From positions 1 through 45,189 of the forward strand of contig CABYSN010000004.1 in the NCBI GenBank assembly GCA_902521645.1: 45,189 nt of DNA, in the 5' to 3' direction. The position numbers were made by a program, and so were the translations under genes. Shown here piece by piece: positions 19,801 through 29,917 of this stretch. Every line of letters begins with the position of its first letter. Positions within the stretch are counted from its first letter, which is position 1. The notes under the pieces are model-generated. The model was not told the DNA's origin, did no database searches, and was given only the letters and a program-made list of their open reading frames with translations. Origin of the DNA: Planctomycetota bacterium (GTDB lineage: Bacteria; Planctomycetota; Phycisphaerae; Phycisphaerales; SM1A02).

Positions 19801-22551
19801 TCAGTCACAGGGGCCCCAACGGGTCAGCAGGCGCGTCAGATCTGCTCCGTCCACGATGGCATTCCCATCGAGATCTCCCGGGCCGGTCGTGCCCCATGCG
19901 GTCAGCATCTTCGTCAGATCCTCCCCGTCTATGGTCCCGTCATGATTCAGATCTCCTTCGCAGAGTTCCGGAGCAGACTCATGCAGTGACGGGTCATCGA
20001 AGGGGTAGGCGACGTACCGAAGAAGTGCTTCACGCTCCTCCGCATTCATGGCGAGGACGACCGCTCGAGAACCTGCGGCCTCGCCGTCATGCCAGAGGAT
20101 CGCCTCCATGAGGCTTCGAGCTCTCCCGTCGTGGAGGTAGTTTGGGGCTTGATCTCCTGAATAGGGGTCGCTGCATTCTTCCGGCACGCCAAGCACGTGT
20201 CCGACGTAGTGTGCGCCCCAGAGCGGCGCTGTGCGCCACTCGGAACCGATCGCTTCGTATTCGATGAAATTGTCCGCGAGACCCGGACCCATGTCATGCA
20301 GCAGGAGATCTGTGAATGCTTCAATGCGCTGGTCTCGATAGGCGACGGTCTCATGATCGGAGCGTGTTCGCATCGAAGGTGTGTGACATGCCTGGCAATT
20401 CGCGTTCTTGAAGAGCTGCATTCCGATGATCGCCATCGGGTCCTCATGATTCAAACGTGGTGGGGGAGCGAGACCGGCGACGTATTCGGCCACGAGTTCG
20501 ACCGAGGTGGTGCTCAGTTCGGGTGTGGAATCGGGCGGGCAATCCGTCGATTCCGATCCGCAATCGTGATTAGGAAGGTACTCCGATGTGATTCCCAGAT
20601 CGCGCTGATAGGCGACCGCGGTTTGTTGAACGAGCCCGGGCTGGCCGGCTTTCCAACCGAATCGGCCGAGCGCGATTTCGTCCGTCAATACGTCATGGAC
20701 CCAGTTCGCGCGCCCCGAAATTCCGTCGCCATCGATGTCCTCCGGATCCTCACGTGAGAGGATCTCGGAGACCTGCAAGGCCTCGAGAAGGCCGGTGCCA
20801 GCCAGCATGGGGGCGATTCGAGCGGATTGCCGTGCGTTGTCGGGAACGCCGTGGAGCGTGTCCTCGAAGCGATAGCTGGGCTTGCGCAACTGATAGGGGG
20901 TCCCATCATCGAACGTCCCTTCGATCATCTCGTAGTCGACTTGAAGGCGTCCTTCCGGCTGGTATCCCTCCACTGAAGCGGTATCGAACTGGCGTCCGTA
21001 GCGGGCGTCCGGGACAGGCGCACCGAAGGCGTCGACCTCGTCCGTCGAAAGCTGCATCACCAACGAGGTCAACGTGTCCTCCTGCCCGGTCGGTGTCGCG
21101 CCACGACCGTCCAGTTGGTGGCACGCGATGCAACTTGGTGCGTTGAAGACAGGTCCCAGTGCTTCCGGGCGTGCATGGGCGCTTTCTTTCAAGCCGAAAC
21201 CGATCGGTCCCGAGCAGCAATCGAACCAGGTCGGAAAGTTCTTCAGAAGACCGTCTTCATGGTCCGTCTCGAAGCGTTCCTTGCCAGCGAGAAAATGGTC
21301 GAGTTCCTCGATCGTCAGGTTGTTTGCGTGTTGGGCGAATGCGAAACGGGGTGACGTGACCAACGCGATCGAGGCGTCTCCCGCCGGCCTTGCTCGTGGA
21401 TTGCTCTGCGCCAGGCCGAGTTTTCCCCGACCTGCGTGGTAGTAGAAGTATTCGGTGTAGTACTGGATCACGCCTCCCTCGCCATCGGGGACGCCGACAT
21501 GGGTGAAGTCGAATTCGATGATCTGGCCGGGGGTGATGTCCGGAATGCCACTGTGAAAGACGTGGGATTCTGTCTGGTCACGGTCCATCACCAGATTCAC
21601 CGCGGTGATGGGTCGATCGCACATCGCCCCCGGGGCGCTCTGGATGTAGTACTTGAAGTCGACTCGTTCCGGACCGCTGGTCCGATCGGTCACGACGGTC
21701 ATCTCGAGTGAGTCACCGTGGTCTGTCACGACCATCTCGAAGGTCTTGCCTCCGGCGTAGTTCGCGACATAGTGATCGAATCGCCATTCATTGGGATGGC
21801 GGTCCCGGAATCGACCGGCGAATCGTGCCTCAATCGGGAACTCGGCGGACGGTGGATCCTTCTGGCCCACGATGCGTGTGAACAACGTGCTCTCGACCGT
21901 TTGTTCGCCCACTTGTTGTTCGAACCAGTAGATCACCTTCGAACCGGGACCGATGCCCATGAGATCCGCTTCGAAGAATCTTTGATCGGTCGTCGCCATT
22001 CGTGTTCTGGCGAACACTCCTCCATCGACTCGAAAGCGAACGTCGACGGAGCTGGTCGCCGGAATCAGATAGTTTCCCGGATTCGCTTCGAAGGTGATCC
22101 TGATCGAATCCGGATTCGTGGTGAAATCATGCCTGAATCCTCGAATCGGAGGTGGCAGGACGTCGTCGCGTTCGAAGGACAGACAGCCCTCGTCCAGTGA
22201 CATGGTGTGCACCGGAAAGCTGAATTGCATCGGATTCTGCAACAGAAGATTGAACTGGATCTGCTGTCCGACCGGGCTGTTCATGTCGCGACGGAAGAGG
22301 CCCGGTTCCACCTGCGAGAGGTACCAGCCGCCACCGGGTGGCGTCGCGTAGAGCAGCACGTTCTGCACGTCGGTTTCAGTGGACACCTCGTAACGAACGG
22401 TCTGGGCGTCCAGTCGGCAGACGGTGCCTTGATAATCAGGCGTCTGTCCCACTGCGATGTTCGATTCGAGGCCGAGTGTCAGCAGAAGCAGAGCTGCAAC
22501 GGCCACAAGACGTGCCGAAGCACGTTGATTCCCCTGGCATGTCCCGTACAT
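19801..22551 (-). CDS. Di-heme oxidoreductase (DUF1111/DHOR-like) with C-terminal dockerin-like motif
   Basis: Two haem motifs CIACHQLDG and CQACHTPSM; C-terminal CEGDLNHDGTIDGEDLTKMLTAWG...GDLDGNAIVDGADLTRLLTRWGPCD. Confidence 0.87.
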   Translation of the reverse strand: MYGTCQGNQRASARLVAVAALLLLTLGLESNIAVGQTPDYQGTVCRLDAQTVRYEVSTETDVQNVLLYATPPGGGWYLSQVEPGLFRRDMNSPVGQQIQFNLLLQNPMQFSFPVHTMSLDEGCLSFERDDVLPPPIRGFRHDFTTNPDSIRITFEANPGNYLIPATSSVDVRFRVDGGVFARTRMATTDQRFFEADLMGIGPGSKVIYWFEQQVGEQTVESTLFTRIVGQKDPPSAEFPIEARFAGRFRDRHPNEWRFDHYVANYAGGKTFEMVVTDHGDSLEMTVVTDRTSGPERVDFKYYIQSAPGAMCDRPITAVNLVMDRDQTESHVFHSGIPDITPGQIIEFDFTHVGVPDGEGGVIQYYTEYFYYHAGRGKLGLAQSNPRARPAGDASIALVTSPRFAFAQHANNLTIEELDHFLAGKERFETDHEDGLLKNFPTWFDCCSGPIGFGLKESAHARPEALGPVFNAPSCIACHQLDGRGATPTGQEDTLTSLVMQLSTDEVDAFGAPVPDARYGRQFDTASVEGYQPEGRLQVDYEMIEGTFDDGTPYQLRKPSYRFEDTLHGVPDNARQSARIAPMLAGTGLLEALQVSEILSREDPEDIDGDGISGRANWVHDVLTDEIALGRFGWKAGQPGLVQQTAVAYQRDLGITSEYLPNHDCGSESTDCPPDSTPELSTTSVELVAEYVAGLAPPPRLNHEDPMAIIGMQLFKNANCQACHTPSMRTRSDHETVAYRDQRIEAFTDLLLHDMGPGLADNFIEYEAIGSEWRTAPLWGAHYVGHVLGVPEECSDPYSGDQAPNYLHDGRARSLMEAILWHDGEAAGSRAVVLAMNAEEREALLRYVAYPFDDPSLHESAPELCEGDLNHDGTIDGEDLTKMLTAWGTTGPGDLDGNAIVDGADLTRLLTRWGPCD

Positions 22552-22772
22552 GAAAGTGACTCCTCATGCCCCTGCATGTGATCGATGGTGATCCCATCGA
22601 GCACTTCCTCGACAACGAACCTATCCGGTTCCAGGGAAAGTGAAAGGCTGAAGTGGTGGTATTTGGTGAAAGTGACTTCCTGCACAAGGCCGGCAGGCGT
22701 GCACCCTTTCAGTCATTTTCGGATCTCCGACCGGAATCGGCTCCGATCGTGGTTTCGGGCCGTACATGCAGC

Positions 22773-22806
22773 ACGCTCCGCGCGGCCTGTCGGCCGCGCG
22801 GAGCGT
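22773..22806 (-). terminator. Strong hairpin downstream of tmRNA (probable terminator or processing structure)
   Basis: 15-bp perfect stem ACGCTCCGCGCGGCC-tgtc-GGCCGCGCGGAGCGT; no obvious U-tract. Confidence 0.5.
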
Positions 22807-22812
22807 GTTCAA

Positions 22813-23157
22813 TGGAGCCGGGGGGATTCGAACCCCCGTGTCGGAACGGCGAAGCTGCCGCGTCTACGTGTGTAACCATCTCTTTGTTCTCGTCCTGTGG
22901 AACGGCTGATGGTGGCCAACCACAGGACATGGCATACAAGTTTCTCGTTCCGCCGAAGTATGCCGGCCCATTGGAACCAGCCCGATGATGTTCCACTGGC
23001 CACCTCATCGGGCGTCGGGTGACCAGCGGTCGCGGCTTAGGCTGCGAGTGAGTACTGCGTGTTGGCAGTTGTGTTTTTGCATCCTTTTTACGTGGCCTGG
23101 ATGCTCCACGACACGCAACGACAACATCGAAACGTCCGATCGATGCCGTTCGGCCCC
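22813..23157 (-). ncRNA. ssrA: tmRNA (ssrA), one-piece, CCA not encoded
   Basis: Minus strand: 5' GGGGCCG pairs with 3' CGGCTCC(A) as a 7-bp acceptor stem (one G-U); T-arm GGGGGTTCGAATCCCCC; CACGTAAAAAGGATGCAAAAAC resembles the E. coli ssrA pre-tag segment; tag ORF ends TAA; GTAGACGCGGC near the 3' end. Confidence 0.93.
23037..23066 (-). other. tmRNA tag-peptide reading frame: ANTQYSLAA-stop
   Basis: GCC AAC ACG CAG TAC TCA CTC GCA GCC TAA on minus strand, matching the AN...Y(A/S)LAA layout. Confidence 0.88.
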
Positions 23158-23320
23158 TGATGTCAAAGAAGTACGTCCTGAGACGTGGATGTCCATGGTA
23201 CCCCCCGTAGGACAAGTTGGATCGTGGATCCTGACGGATTGTGGTGACTTCCCTGCGGAATCGCCCAGAGATACTCTGTATCCGATGAAAAAACGGACGC
23301 ATTTGTCGCGTCCATCCTGA

Positions 23321-23785
23321 TTGGAGCCATTCTTGCATCGAATACTCTTCATCTGCATGGGAAACATCTGTCGCAGCCCTTTGGCCGAGGGTCTGTTCCT
23401 TCATCGTCTCAGGGAGCGTTCCCTGGCCGACCGATTCGAAGTCGACTCCGCTGGTACGGGGGGATGGCATGCCGGCAATCCGCCTGACGAACGGAGCAAC
23501 GATGTTGCGGCGCGCAATGGCGTGGCGCTCGTCTCTCGAGCCAGGCAGGTCGTCAACGACGATTTCGAACACTTCGACCTGCTGGTCTGCATGGACGACC
23601 AGAATGTCCAGGAACTCCTGGAGATGGACTGCCCCCCAGACAGGATTCGAAACTTGATGTCCTATGCGCCCGATTCGGATCACGACCACGTCCCCGATCC
23701 CTACTACGGTGGCGCGGACGGTTTTGAATTGATGTACCGATTGATCGACGCCGCGGTTCTCGGCCTCATCGATTCATTCGATTGA
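23321..23785 (+). CDS. Low-molecular-weight protein-tyrosine phosphatase
   Basis: ILFICMGNICRSPLAEGLF P-loop and C-terminal VPDPYYGGADGFELMY. Exact start uncertain. Confidence 0.9.
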   Translation: MEPFLHRILFICMGNICRSPLAEGLFLHRLRERSLADRFEVDSAGTGGWHAGNPPDERSNDVAARNGVALVSRARQVVNDDFEHFDLLVCMDDQNVQELLEMDCPPDRIRNLMSYAPDSDHDHVPDPYYGGADGFELMYRLIDAAVLGLIDSFD

Positions 23786-23851
23786 CGGTGCGGTCAGGTT
23801 CTCTTCATATCCGCATCGAGTATCCTGTCGATCGAAACACGGAGGTTCTCG

Positions 23852-24964
23852 ATGATTCGCACATTTCTCGTCTGTTCGTTCCTCATGTCGACGACTGCCT
23901 TCGCTCGGCAGGATTCCATCACCGAGGCACCTTCTCTGCACGATGTCCAGGTGCTGGTCATGGAGGGGACGGAGCCTCTTCCCGAGCATGATCGTATTCG
24001 TTCCCTCATCGGGTCCTGGGACTATTCCATGCTGGTGACGATGCCCGGCATGCCCGCCATGCGGACCGCGGGGACATCGCGAGGCAGCGGTCTGCTGGGA
24101 GGGCGTTTCGTCCAGTTGGAATCGACCTCGAACGAAACACCCCATGTCTCCAGTCTTCACATCTTCGGGTACGACGGAGGTGTGGGGCGCGAGTCCTATT
24201 TCGTCCTCACGCTCGACACCCTCGGTCAGTATTACACCGATACGCATGGTGACTGGGATGAGAATTCCGCCTCTCTCGAGCTGAAAGGTGAGGAAATGGA
24301 TTCCTTCACCGGCATGCAGCAGGGTTTCAGGCAGGTGTACAGCTTTCTCAGCAGAGACACCATCACCTGCGAGGTCTTCATCATGCCGACCGGTTCCTCG
24401 GAAGAGGTTCGCATGGCGACCATCGTCTACGAGCGTCAGTCGGAATCGACCGCCGATACCGGTGCCGCGGCCGGAACCACGGAAAACAAGCGTCTTTCAC
24501 AACTGGGCGTTCGTTCCCATCAGCAGATCTCCGGTGTCTCGATCCCCGCTCATACGGCGGAGCAGATCCAGTCGATGGATCGGGCTTCTCTGCAGTCGTC
24601 GATCCTTCAGATCATGCGCGCAAGAACTCTGAACGACATCGATCCCGGTATCCGGGCGAGTCTCGATTCCCAGTACGACGCCGCGATGTCACGGCTTCGC
24701 TCGATGCGCCGTGGCGACACGCGGGCACTTGGCATGCTGATGCAGCCGACTGCGCCCGGTCTTCCCGTCTATTCCGAAGCCGATGTGAAGGCACTTGATC
24801 CGGCTCAGGCCAGGCGCGCCTTGATGGAGGTCGCCACGGCCCGGAGAGATCCAAGTCTCGCACCCGAGGAACGTGAGCGATTGCGGACTCTCTTTCGAGA
24901 TCTCTACGACCAGATCCAGGAGACGCGCCGAACGCGTCCCTCGGATCTCATCGACGAGGAATGA
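23852..24964 (+). CDS. DUF1579 domain-containing secreted protein
   Basis: Signal peptide; LIGSWDYSMLVTMPGMPAM..GTSRGSGLLGGRFVQLE..IFGYDGGVGRESYFVLTLDTLG. Confidence 0.78.
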   Translation: MIRTFLVCSFLMSTTAFARQDSITEAPSLHDVQVLVMEGTEPLPEHDRIRSLIGSWDYSMLVTMPGMPAMRTAGTSRGSGLLGGRFVQLESTSNETPHVSSLHIFGYDGGVGRESYFVLTLDTLGQYYTDTHGDWDENSASLELKGEEMDSFTGMQQGFRQVYSFLSRDTITCEVFIMPTGSSEEVRMATIVYERQSESTADTGAAAGTTENKRLSQLGVRSHQQISGVSIPAHTAEQIQSMDRASLQSSILQIMRARTLNDIDPGIRASLDSQYDAAMSRLRSMRRGDTRALGMLMQPTAPGLPVYSEADVKALDPAQARRALMEVATARRDPSLAPEERERLRTLFRDLYDQIQETRRTRPSDLIDEE

Positions 24965-26074
24965 TCAACCGTTTCGAGCGGCGAAATCATTCATCAACGC
25001 GGCAAGGGCTTCGCATCCGGAACGCGGAAACGCGTTGTAGATCGAAGCGCGCATGCCACCGACCGAACGGTGTCCCTTGAGCGTGCTCATGCCGTTCTCC
25101 TGAGCTTCGGCGATGAATCGCTTGTCCATTTCCGGATCACTGGTCCTGAAGGGGATGTTCATCATCGATCGTGAGTCTTTTTCGGCGTGCGCGATCCAGA
25201 ATCCGCCGGAACCGTCGATGGCATCGTAGATGATGGCGGCCTTCTCACGATTTCGCGCCTCGAGTTCCGACACGCCACCTTGCTGCTTGATCCACTTGAA
25301 GACCAGCCCCATCATGTAGATGGTGAACACGGGTGGTGTGTTCAGGCGTGATTCCTTGTCAGCGTTCGCGGCGTAGGAGAAGATCTTCGGAAGACCGGGA
25401 TTGGTCCTTTCAAGAAGATCCTTCCTGATGATCAGGCATGATCCCGCAGCCGGACCGAGATTCTTCTGGGCGCATGCATAGCTGACCGCGTGTCCCGAGT
25501 AATCCCATGTGCGTGAGAACATCTCCGAGCTCATGTCCACGAACAGGGGGGCACTCGTCTTCGGCGGAGCTTCGAAGCTCGTGCCGTAGATGGTGTTGTT
25601 CGAACAGTAATGGACGTACGCCGGGTCATCTGAAAACGTGACTTCGTCGTTTGCGGGAATTCTGTCGTAGACGCTGGCCTTCCCGTCGAACGCCACATGA
25701 GTCCGTCCGTACGAGTCGGCGTATTCCTTCGCCACCCGGGCCCAGTTTCCGGTGAGCAGATAGTCCGCGGTGCGGCCCTCCGGAAGGAAGTTCATCGCAA
25801 GCATCGCGGCGTGATGACTTCCGCCTCCCGACAGGAAGAGGATTTCATGATCATCTCCCACGCCGGAGAGTTCCCGGCAGAGTTCGAGGCTTTCAGTGAA
25901 GACCTCGGTGATGGTCGCGCCACGATGGCTGTGTTCGAGCACGCCGATTCCCGTTCCCTGGATGTCGAGCAGATCCTCCCGGGCCTGCTCCAGAACGGAT
26001 TCGGGCAGGGTCGAAGGGCCCGCCGAGAAGTTGTAGATGCGTTCGGTCGTCTTCTGTGCGTTCATCATGGTCAT
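24965..26074 (-). CDS. serC: Phosphoserine aminotransferase
   Basis: YNFSAGPSTLPESVLEQAREDLLD, SHRGATITEV, YACAQKNLGPAAGSCLIIRKDLL. Confidence 0.96.
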   Translation of the reverse strand: MTMMNAQKTTERIYNFSAGPSTLPESVLEQAREDLLDIQGTGIGVLEHSHRGATITEVFTESLELCRELSGVGDDHEILFLSGGGSHHAAMLAMNFLPEGRTADYLLTGNWARVAKEYADSYGRTHVAFDGKASVYDRIPANDEVTFSDDPAYVHYCSNNTIYGTSFEAPPKTSAPLFVDMSSEMFSRTWDYSGHAVSYACAQKNLGPAAGSCLIIRKDLLERTNPGLPKIFSYAANADKESRLNTPPVFTIYMMGLVFKWIKQQGGVSELEARNREKAAIIYDAIDGSGGFWIAHAEKDSRSMMNIPFRTSDPEMDKRFIAEAQENGMSTLKGHRSVGGMRASIYNAFPRSGCEALAALMNDFAARNG

Positions 26075-26080
26075 GATCTC

Positions 26081-27295
26081 TCAGTCCTTGCTCTCAATGC
26101 TCGCGACGGAAACGCCGAGTACGGTCACTTCCTCCTCGATCGCCTTCACTTCACCGATGGAAGGGGTCTTGCCCAGCTGGATTCTCGCGCAAGCGGATTC
26201 GCCACCTTCGTAGATGAGATTCTCCATTTCTTCGACGTTCAGGGCCGCCTGGCCGAGAATGTCGAAGACCTTTGCAAGCACGCCCGGTTTGTTCATGTGC
26301 CGTACGGTCAGCAGCGCCGCACTGCGACCTGCGTTGGCGCGATTCACGCAGTTCGGAACCTCTCCGGAGTTCCTGTATGAGAGGATGATTCGAACGACTT
26401 CCATCGCGATCGATTCCTGTGCCTGGTCGGTGGAAGCGCCGACATGATGTGTCCCATAGACACCGGGCATTGAAATCAGTTCGTTCGTGAAGTCGCTCGT
26501 GCCGGAGGATGGTTCGTTCTCGTAGACGTCGAGGCCGGCTCGAATCCCTTTTTCCTCGATGCCCCGACGGAGCGCCTTCTCATCGACGAGAGCGCCACGG
26601 CTGGTGTTGATGAGGATCCCGCCCGGGCGCATGGAATCGATGAACTTGTCGTTGATGAGGTGCTTCGTCTCAGGCACCGAAGGGAGGTGGACCGTCACCA
26701 CGTCGCTCATCTTCGCGAGATTGACGAGACTCTCGCAGTGTGTCAGCTCGAGCGCTCTTGCCTGCTCTTCGGTCATCGAGCGGTCCCAGGTCGCGACCTT
26801 CATCTCAAATGCCTTCGCTCTGTCGATCACGGCTCGTCCGATTCTGCCCGCGCCGATGACTCCGATCGTTCTTCCAGCCAATCCCGACGACTTCCCGTAT
26901 TCCTTCTTCTTCCAGCTTCCATCACGGAGGTCGGCGGTCTGGTCTGGTATGCGTCTGTCGCAGGCGAGGATCAATCCCCATGCGAGCTCTGCGACCGCGA
27001 GTGCGTTCTTTCCAGGGCAGTTCGCCACGAAAACGCCCTTGGTGCTCGCCCGATCCAGATCGATGGTGTCGTATCCCGCACCAGCTCGAATGATCAGAGA
27101 GAGATTCGTTCCCCGATCGATCGCATCGGCGGTGACCTTGGTGGATCGAACGACCACGATGTCTGGATCGACTTCAGCCATGGCATCGGGAAGGTCGTCC
27201 GCGGTCAGACCCGGATCATGGGTGATTTCAAAGCTTTCCGCGCGAAGTGCTTCCACTCCGGAGTCGTCGAAACTGTCTGCGATGAGAATCCTCAT
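26081..27295 (-). CDS. serA: D-3-phosphoglycerate dehydrogenase
   Basis: VVRSTKVTADAID, GRTIGVIGAGRIGRAVIDRAKAFEMKV, INTSRGALVDEKAL; C-terminal ACT-like region. Confidence 0.92.
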   Translation of the reverse strand: MRILIADSFDDSGVEALRAESFEITHDPGLTADDLPDAMAEVDPDIVVVRSTKVTADAIDRGTNLSLIIRAGAGYDTIDLDRASTKGVFVANCPGKNALAVAELAWGLILACDRRIPDQTADLRDGSWKKKEYGKSSGLAGRTIGVIGAGRIGRAVIDRAKAFEMKVATWDRSMTEEQARALELTHCESLVNLAKMSDVVTVHLPSVPETKHLINDKFIDSMRPGGILINTSRGALVDEKALRRGIEEKGIRAGLDVYENEPSSGTSDFTNELISMPGVYGTHHVGASTDQAQESIAMEVVRIILSYRNSGEVPNCVNRANAGRSAALLTVRHMNKPGVLAKVFDILGQAALNVEEMENLIYEGGESACARIQLGKTPSIGEVKAIEEEVTVLGVSVASIESKD

Positions 27296-28527
27296 GATGA
27301 GCTCCCTGAAAAATCATGGACGAAGAGTCCGCTTCTCAATTTTGGTTCGAACCAGGTTGATTTCGGTGGCATGGTCATCCCGCTGTCGGCGACGGAGAGA
27401 AGCTCTCCCATCGAAGTCGGGTGCATCGAAAAGGCGACTCCTGTGGATCCGGCCTTCGCCGCCAGTTCATCGACCGTCCTTATGCCACCCACGAATTGAA
27501 TCCTTTGATTGGTCCGCGGGTCATCGATCTCGAGCATCGGCTCCAGAACCAATGATTGAAGCAGCGCGCAGTCCAGAGACTCCACGGGATCTGAGGCATC
27601 GATTCGAGCCGCATCGAATCGCAGTTCATGCCATGCGCCGTCGAGGTGGACGCAGACCACGCCTCGCTCGGAAGGTGTCGGATCCTGCGTGGGGACGACC
27701 GTTCCCACCGTGGAGAGACGCTCCAGAAATTCGGTCTTGGTCATGCCGGCGAGATCCTGAACGACCCTGTTGTAGGGCAGAATGCGCAGTTCGCTCGAGG
27801 GGAAGCAGACGGCAAGAAGGTGGTTGTACGCTTCGTCACCCGTGTGTTTCGGATTCGCGCCCATCAGGGTGGTGGCCGCTCGCTCGGCTGCGGCCGAGCG
27901 GTGGTGTCCATCCGCGATGTACAGGGCATCGAGTCGCTCGAACGCTCGTACATAGGACTGCGGATCCTTCACCTTCCAGCACTCATGGGTGACCTCGTCA
28001 TCGGCTTCGAAGGAACAATAGGGTTCGTTTTCGAGATCCGTCCGAACCAGTGATGCGATGGTCTCGTCGTCATGAAAGGCCAGGAAGACCGGCTCGGCAT
28101 GGGCCTCCGTGACCTGCAGATGACGTGTTCGGTCATCTTCCTTGTCCGGTCTCGTGAATTCATGTTTCTTCACCAGGCCTTCTCGATACTGCTGGGCATC
28201 ACAACAGCAGACGATGCCCGTCTGGGACATGCCCTTCCATGTCAATCGGTAGAGGTAGATGCCGGATTCGAGATCTCTGACAAGGACCCCTGAGTCTCTG
28301 AGTCGATTCAGATTGGTCTTCGCCATCGCATAGACCTCGTCCGCATAGGGGCCCGTCTCCGAGGGAAGATCGATCTCGGGTCTGACCACGTGGAGGAACG
28401 ACTGGTCGTTTCCGGATGCGAGGTCTCGCGCCTCTTCCGTCGAGATGACGTCGTAGGGCACCGAAGCGACCGCTCCCGAGAGTGGCGCGGGAGGTCTTTC
28501 CGCTTCGAATGGATGAATCTTGATCAT
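27292..28527 (-). CDS. DUF1015 domain-containing protein
   Basis: IHPFEAERP...SVPYDVISTEEARDLA, LYIADGHHRSAAAER; overlaps serA start. Confidence 0.88.
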   Translation of the reverse strand: MIKIHPFEAERPPAPLSGAVASVPYDVISTEEARDLASGNDQSFLHVVRPEIDLPSETGPYADEVYAMAKTNLNRLRDSGVLVRDLESGIYLYRLTWKGMSQTGIVCCCDAQQYREGLVKKHEFTRPDKEDDRTRHLQVTEAHAEPVFLAFHDDETIASLVRTDLENEPYCSFEADDEVTHECWKVKDPQSYVRAFERLDALYIADGHHRSAAAERAATTLMGANPKHTGDEAYNHLLAVCFPSSELRILPYNRVVQDLAGMTKTEFLERLSTVGTVVPTQDPTPSERGVVCVHLDGAWHELRFDAARIDASDPVESLDCALLQSLVLEPMLEIDDPRTNQRIQFVGGIRTVDELAAKAGSTGVAFSMHPTSMGELLSVADSGMTMPPKSTWFEPKLRSGLFVHDFSGSSS

Positions 28528-28771
28528 TGCTGGGCTCTCTCACGCATGAAGGGCATGCCGATTTTCGAACGCCCTCCATGGTACCTCCCATCCGTCTCTG
28601 CAGCTTTGAAGGGGAACATCCGATTTGCCTCCGTATTCAGGATTCTTCTGAACTGAAGATCGTGAAAGTCCGAAAAGAATCTTCCGCACTCGTGCTTGTC
28701 GAACGCACGACCGTTTCATTTTTCAATGACCGGTAATTTCCACGATCCTCGATCCAAAAGGGATTTCAGCC

Positions 28772-29167
28772 ATGACCAACGCATCCATCGCCGAATACGC
28801 CAGCGCCCAGGTCGTCACCGGGAGCGAGCTCGCGGAGGAGTCCCATGAGACTGCGGCATGCATCACCATCATCGATCTGCCGGCCGCACCCAGGCCTGCC
28901 CTGAAAGGGGATCCGGTCACCGGCAAGGTGAGCCTGATGATGCTGGCAGGGGAGGAATTCGGACGGATTCTCGAACTCGAGGACCTCAGGATTCATGATG
29001 GCCGGCTCTACGGGCGCAGCAGGGAATCGGTCCCCACCGGATCGATCGTCACCATCGGCTGGCAGGATCCCAGTCGGACCGCATGTCGGGGGGTGGTCGC
29101 ATTGGCGCTGCCGTCATCGGCGGGATGGCGAATCACGGTGGAACTGGAATCGAAGCTCGCGGCCTGA
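28772..29167 (+). CDS. Hypothetical protein
   Basis: 131 aa ORF, ATG start; no clear family. Confidence 0.65.
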   Translation: MTNASIAEYASAQVVTGSELAEESHETAACITIIDLPAAPRPALKGDPVTGKVSLMMLAGEEFGRILELEDLRIHDGRLYGRSRESVPTGSIVTIGWQDPSRTACRGVVALALPSSAGWRITVELESKLAA

Positions 29168-29487
29168 ATGCGGATCATGCGATCTGCGTGGTCTGTGTGG
29201 ATTGGTTTGCAACAAGCTCGTCGATTCCGTGATGACCACTTCAGTCCGAATCGTACGTTTCCGATTGGAGTCGTGGTGGGGAACCATGCCGCGCGGAGGG
29301 GGGCATGGGGATCCGTCTTCAGCATCGTCGTCGTCTCCGAAAGGATGCCTCGACGCTTCAGGTTTTCGAAGTCGTTTTCGAAAGCGGGGAAATCAGAGGA
29401 TTTCCGAATTTGTATCGGGTCCTTTCCAGAAGGACCACTCGAACACCGGGCGAATCGTCGCCGAACTCTTTGAAGGGACGCATCACC

Positions 29488-29856
29488 ATGCGCAACATTC
29501 GTACTGCCAGGCGCGGATTCACTCTGATCGAAATTCTGATCGTCGTCGTGATTCTCGGCATTCTCGCCTCGATCGTGATTCCCCAGTTCACCAACGCATC
29601 TGACCAGGCCGCTGCCAGTCAGGCACGAACCCAGCTTCAATCGATGCGCAGTCAGTGTCAGTTGTTCCGTGCCCAGAACAGTCGCCTTCCCGGCGATCTC
29701 GATTCAAGCGGTGGCATCGACTCCGTCGCGGCTTGTTTCACGGAACTCGTGGACAGCTCCTACATCCCCATGGAACCCACCGTCGGTGGCAGTTACGAGT
29801 GGGGATTGAGCAGCGACAACTCTCGTCTCGTCATCGTCGGTGAAGCCGACTGGTGA
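29488..29856 (+). CDS. Type IV pilin / major pseudopilin-like protein (pilin 1)
   Basis: Prepilin N-terminus RRG|FTLIEILIVVVILGILASIVIPQF. Confidence 0.93.
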   Translation: MRNIRTARRGFTLIEILIVVVILGILASIVIPQFTNASDQAAASQARTQLQSMRSQCQLFRAQNSRLPGDLDSSGGIDSVAACFTELVDSSYIPMEPTVGGSYEWGLSSDNSRLVIVGEADW

Positions 29857-29889
29857 ATCCCGTCAGGGACGATCATTCGAAGAACACCG

Positions 29890-29917
29890 AACCGCGGCAG
29901 CGATGCCGCGGTTTTTT
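29890..29917 (+). terminator. Rho-independent terminator after pilin 1
   Basis: AACCGCGGCA-GCGA-TGCCGCGGTT followed by TTTT. Confidence 0.88.

Noticed and set aside
22814-22850. tRNA-like T-arm (GGGGGTTCGAATCCCCC on minus strand) as a tRNA
   Set aside because: No D-arm or anticodon arm nearby; it is the 3' part of tmRNA.
22709-23689. 326-aa minus-strand ORF across the tmRNA
   Set aside because: Overlaps the tmRNA and the LMW-PTP gene; no domain.
26559-27992. 477-aa plus-strand ORF opposite serA/DUF1015
   Set aside because: Arg/Ser/Pro-rich shadow composition; antisense to two well-supported genes.
29205-29225. Sigma-54 promoter (TGGATTGGTTTGCA) upstream of pilin 1
   Set aside because: GG-GC spacing is 8 rather than 10 bases.
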